Of a stretch of DNA of 64,000 bases, positions 60,828 through 64,000 are shown one piece after another. Each line of letters opens with the position of its first letter. Position 1 is the first letter of the stretch. This DNA comes from Szabonella alba. Its GTDB lineage: Bacteria; Pseudomonadota; Alphaproteobacteria; Rhodobacterales; Rhodobacteraceae. A program made the position numbers and the translations under genes. The stretch lies in NCBI RefSeq assembly GCF_016765775.1, contig NZ_JAESVN010000002.1:558001-622000 (forward strand). The letters are read 5' to 3'. The notes under the pieces are model-generated. The model saw only the letters and a program-made list of their open reading frames with translations, was not told the origin of the DNA and made no database searches.

Positions 60828-62999
60828 ATGGACGGAGCCACCCGCAAATCCGGCTGGATCGGCCAGCGCATGACGCGGCGTGAGGACGCGCGGCTGCTGC
60901 GCGGCGAGGGGCGTTTTGTCGATGACATCGCCCCTGCGGGCTGTCTGCATCTGGCCTTTCTGCGCAGCCCGAACCGGGCGGGCAAGATCACCGAACTGGA
61001 TATCACGGCGGCGCGGGCCATGCCCGGCGTGCGCGCTGTGCTGACGGCTGCCGATCTGGCGGGGACCGGGCAGGCCGGGGTCAACCCGCTGCTGCCCGGC
61101 GGGCAGGTCGCCGCGATGGAACTCTTGGCCGGGGACCGGGTTCAGGCGCTGGGTCAGGCGGTTGCGGCGGTGATTGCCGAAACCCGCGCGCAGGCCCGTG
61201 ACGCGGCAGAGGCGATCCTGCTTGAGGTCGAAGAGGAAGGTACACCGCGCGATGGCGGGCTGATGGCGGAATGGGGCACGCCCCTGCCGCCCTTCGACGA
61301 ACCCGTGACGGCCCGGATCGACCATGCGCTGCTGGCGCCCTTCGCGCTGGAACCGCGCGCGGCACTGGCCGAACCCGATGGCGCGGGACTGCGTGTCTGG
61401 CTGTCCACGCAGACACCGCAGCGCGGGCGCGACGATCTGGCGCTGATCCTTGGCCTGCCCGGCGACCGGATCCATGTCATCGCCCCGGATGTCGGCGGCG
61501 CCTTTGGCGGCAAGGCCAGCCTGATGCCCGAGGATGCGGTGACCGCCCTTGCAGCACTGCGGCTGGGGCAGCCGGTGAAATGGACCGCCGACCGGGCTGA
61601 GGAGTTTCTGGCCGCAACGCAAGGACGCGGCGCGCTGGTCACGGCGGAAATGGCAGTCGATGTCACGGGCCGCGCGACTGGTCTGCGCGCCGATCTGGCC
61701 TTTCCGCTGGGCCATTGGATGCCCTATTCCGCTGCAGCGCCCCTGCGCAATGCCGGGCGCATCCTGCCCGGTCCCTATGCCATTCCCGCCCATGTCCGGG
61801 GCGCGGGCCGGATGACCGAAGGGGCCGCCGTCAATATCTATCGCGGCGCGGGGCGGCCCGAGGCGGCCATCCTGATGGAACGGCTGATGGATCGCGCGGC
61901 GGCGCGGTTGGGCCTCGATCCCTTGGAAATCCGCCGCCGCAATATCGCGGCAGCGCCCTTGCGGGGCGGCCCTGACCGGCCTTGCTCGGGCGATTATGCC
62001 GGGCTGCTGGACCGGCTTGAGGTGGAAACCGGCTATGCCGACCTGCGCGCCCGTCAGGCCGCGCGCCGCGCGGTGGGTGAGGTCTGCGGGCTGGGTCTGG
62101 CGCTTTACACCGAACCCTGCGGGCAGGGCTGGGAGACCGCCAGTCTGACCCTGACGCCCACGGGCCGCTTTGCCGCCACGACCGGGGCGTCGGCGCAGGG
62201 GCAGGGGCGCGAAACCGCCATGGCGCAGATCGTGGCCGAGGGGCTGGGCATCGACCCCGCGCTGGTCGATGTGGCGCAAGGCGATACTGCCACCACGCCC
62301 GAAGGCATCGGCGCATTGGCCAGCCGGTCCACCGCCATCGGCGGGTCGGCCATGTGGCGGGCGGCAGGGGCGATGGCCAACCGCCTGCTGGCCGCTGCCG
62401 CCCGCGCGCTGAACGTGGCCGAGGCCGATCTGCGCCTTGCACCCGAGGGGATCTGCGGAAGCGGCGGGCTGCTGCTGGACTGGGCCACCCTTGCCCGCCG
62501 TGCCGGCCCGGTCCGCGTCGATATCCGGCATGAGGCGGGGGCCGAGGCCTGGGCCTCGGGCGCGATCCTTGCCGAACTGACGATTGACCCCGAGACCGGC
62601 ACCCCGCAACTGGAGCGCATCACATGGGTCGATGATGCGGGCACGGTGCTGAACCCGCTGCTGGTCGAGGGGCAGTTGACCGGCGGGGCCGCGCAGGGGA
62701 TCGGCGCTGCGCTGATGGAGCGGATCGTCTATCAGGATGGCCAGCTTTTGACCGGCAGCCTGATGGATTACGCCCTGCCCCGCGCCGCCGACATGCCGCC
62801 CCTGCGCCTTGTCAGCCAGCCCACGCCGTCACCCGCCAATCCGCTGGGCGTCAAGGGTGTGGGTGAGGCAGGGTGTATCGGCATCCCCGCCGCGATCCTC
62901 AACGCCGCCATGGACGCGCTGCCGCCGGGCACGCCCGATCTGTCCCTCCCCCTGACGCCGGAAAAGCTCTGGCGCGCGCTGAACGGAATGACGCCATGA
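60828..62999 (+). CDS. Xanthine dehydrogenase-family molybdopterin-binding subunit
   Basis: 723 residues. The N-terminal segment (RREDARLLRGEGRFVDDIAP), molybdopterin loop DVGGAFGGKASLMPEDAVTA and C-terminal VKGVGEAGCIGIPAAILNAA are those of the large subunit of CO-dehydrogenase/xanthine-dehydrogenase-type hydroxylases; GVGEAG holds the catalytic Glu. It is a little shorter than usual. The [2Fe-2S] and FAD subunits are not upstream and may follow the window end. The substrate is unknown; a heteroaromatic or aldehyde is typical. It overlaps the next gene by 4 bp. Confidence 0.88.
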   Translation: MDGATRKSGWIGQRMTRREDARLLRGEGRFVDDIAPAGCLHLAFLRSPNRAGKITELDITAARAMPGVRAVLTAADLAGTGQAGVNPLLPGGQVAAMELLAGDRVQALGQAVAAVIAETRAQARDAAEAILLEVEEEGTPRDGGLMAEWGTPLPPFDEPVTARIDHALLAPFALEPRAALAEPDGAGLRVWLSTQTPQRGRDDLALILGLPGDRIHVIAPDVGGAFGGKASLMPEDAVTALAALRLGQPVKWTADRAEEFLAATQGRGALVTAEMAVDVTGRATGLRADLAFPLGHWMPYSAAAPLRNAGRILPGPYAIPAHVRGAGRMTEGAAVNIYRGAGRPEAAILMERLMDRAAARLGLDPLEIRRRNIAAAPLRGGPDRPCSGDYAGLLDRLEVETGYADLRARQAARRAVGEVCGLGLALYTEPCGQGWETASLTLTPTGRFAATTGASAQGQGRETAMAQIVAEGLGIDPALVDVAQGDTATTPEGIGALASRSTAIGGSAMWRAAGAMANRLLAAAARALNVAEADLRLAPEGICGSGGLLLDWATLARRAGPVRVDIRHEAGAEAWASGAILAELTIDPETGTPQLERITWVDDAGTVLNPLLVEGQLTGGAAQGIGAALMERIVYQDGQLLTGSLMDYALPRAADMPPLRLVSQPTPSPANPLGVKGVGEAGCIGIPAAILNAAMDALPPGTPDLSLPLTPEKLWRALNGMTP

Positions 63000-63949
63000 A
63001 ATACGACCGCAAGACCGCCAAATCCTATGCTTTCGCGCATATGCGCGGCATCTGGGCCGCCGCCCTGATGCCCTTCCGCGAGGATGGCGCAATGGATGAG
63101 GCTGGATTCCGCGCCAATATGGAGCATTGGATCACCGATCTGGGCATCGACGGCTTCTTCATCGCGGGCAAGCAGGGAGAGTTCTTTTCGATGTCGGCCG
63201 AGGAACGAAAACGCTGCTTCGATCTGGCGGTGCAGGCGGCGGACGGGCGGGCGCAGACGATCATGTCCTGTTCCGATCAGAACATGGATGTGGTGATTGA
63301 TCTGGCGCGCCATGCGCAATCCTGCGGGGCGGATTACATCGTCGTCCATGCCCCGATCCTGCATTTCCACAAGGCGCAGGATGAAACGCTGATGCGCTAT
63401 TACCAGACCATTGCCGAAAAGGTGGATATCGGCATCGCGCTCTGGTCACATCCTGACAGCGGCTATCTGATGACGCCGCGCCTGTGCAACCGGCTGGCCG
63501 ATCTGGAAACCGTGGTGGCGATCAAATATTCCGTGCCGCGCCCGATGTATCGGGAACTGACGCAGATGGCCGCCGACCGCATTCTTGTGTCCACCGCGTC
63601 CGAGGAGGAATGGCTGGACAATATCGAGGAGCTGGGCTGGCAGCTTTATCTCTGTTCCTCACCGCCCTACCTGATCCAGACCGCGAAAGACCGGCGGATG
63701 CGCGACTATACCGATGCCGCCTTTGCTGGGGATTTCGCCCGGGCGCGGGAAATCCGCGACAGTCTCGAACGCGTGCGTGAGGCGCTGCGCGAAACCCGGC
63801 CCGCCGAAAAACCCCATGCCCATCAGAAATACTGGCAGGATCTGCTGGGCCAGACCGGCGGCCATGTGCGCGCGCCTTTGCTGGAATTGACCGAGCGGGA
63901 AAAGACCCGCACCCGCGCCGCATTTGACGAATGCGGGCTTTTGCTCTGA
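62996..63949 (+). CDS. DapA-like (dihydrodipicolinate synthase/NAL superfamily) lyase
   Basis: 317 residues from ATG 62996 (ATGA overlap with the previous stop). TIM-barrel of the DapA type: AALMPFREDGAMDEAGFRAN at the start, Schiff-base Lys in LETVVAIKYSVPRPMYREL. The canonical GTTGE substrate loop reads GKQGE, and the YNxP tyrosine region reads LWSHP, so it is not a true dihydrodipicolinate synthase. A pyruvate-type lyase or hydratase acting on the product of the molybdenum hydroxylase is plausible. Confidence 0.8.
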   Translation: MKYDRKTAKSYAFAHMRGIWAAALMPFREDGAMDEAGFRANMEHWITDLGIDGFFIAGKQGEFFSMSAEERKRCFDLAVQAADGRAQTIMSCSDQNMDVVIDLARHAQSCGADYIVVHAPILHFHKAQDETLMRYYQTIAEKVDIGIALWSHPDSGYLMTPRLCNRLADLETVVAIKYSVPRPMYRELTQMAADRILVSTASEEEWLDNIEELGWQLYLCSSPPYLIQTAKDRRMRDYTDAAFAGDFARAREIRDSLERVREALRETRPAEKPHAHQKYWQDLLGQTGGHVRAPLLELTEREKTRTRAAFDECGLLL

Positions 63950-63975
63950 TACTCCAACCTGAAAGGGGACATGCG

Positions 63976-64000
63976 ATGACGAGACTGGCCGCCTTCAATT
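63976..64000 (+). CDS. Start of next gene in the operon (partial)
   Basis: AAAGGGG at 63962-63968 is followed 7 bp later by ATG 63976 and eight codons, MTRLAAFN, before the window ends. The ATG at 63971 would stop after two codons. It is on the same strand as the DapA-like gene, 26 bp after its stop. Identity cannot be told. Confidence 0.4.

Noticed and set aside
1-64000. rRNA, tRNA, CRISPR arrays, insertion sequences, integrases
   Set aside because: No cloverleaf, rRNA-like or regularly spaced repeat array was noticed, and no transposase or integrase motifs appeared in any frame; a covariance-model scan was not possible here.

Overview
The window is high-GC DNA from an alphaproteobacterium, most likely of the Rhodobacterales (Paracoccus/Rhodobacter-type). 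The evidence is the FlaF/FlbT flagellin-control pair, a DUF1217 flagellar protein, a CtrA-type promoter motif shared by several flagellar promoters, an SltF-like flagellar transglycosylase, a DUF1403-ScpB pair, and a Rhodobacteraceae-style intergenic repeat. No rRNA, tRNA, CRISPR array, transposase or integrase was seen.

Layout. (1) 1-2352, minus: two saccharopine-pathway (lysine) dehydrogenases preceded by a small WGR-domain gene. (2) 2422-6900, plus: two tandem SGNH-like proteins, the second fused to a glycoside-hydrolase-like domain, then a family-2 glycosyltransferase. (3) 6913-14073: a ferric-reductase-like flavocytochrome with an overlooked 30-residue membrane peptide, then a heme-copper oxidase cluster (CtaG-like and HemJ-like proteins, DUF2231, subunit II, fused subunit I plus III-like tail, small membrane protein). 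The oxidase lacks the usual K-channel lysine and D-channel asparagines. (4) 14165-15653: DUF1403 and ScpB-like proteins, flanked by long inverted repeats. (5) 16086-49911: a near-complete flagellar locus of about 38 genes with hook/rod/ring parts, export gate and ATPase, stator, flagellin and its FlaF/FlbT regulators. FliG and FliM are not present here. (6) 50122-59387: a 2-aminobenzoyl-CoA (anthranilate) type aerobic CoA-thioester pathway, with its own MarR regulator and a perfect 16-bp palindrome in the divergent promoter. (7) 59489-64000: a PepSY protein, a LysR regulator facing a molybdopterin hydroxylase large subunit, a DapA-like aldolase/lyase, and the first codons of another gene.

How the genes work together. 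The flagellar genes form head-to-tail operons with 4-bp start/stop overlaps. Five of their control regions carry two TTAA-like half sites exactly 7 bp apart, suggesting one response regulator of the CtrA type. FlgJ here is only the rod-scaffold domain, and SltF probably supplies the peptidoglycan-cutting activity. In the aromatic cluster, the ligase makes the CoA thioester and the fused monooxygenase/reductase dearomatises the ring. An enoyl-CoA hydratase, two dehydrogenases, an acyl-CoA dehydrogenase and a RidA-family enamine/imine hydrolase then fit ring processing and nitrogen release.

All family calls come from reading the translated sequence without database searches. Motif alignments, promoter motifs and hairpins were made by eye.
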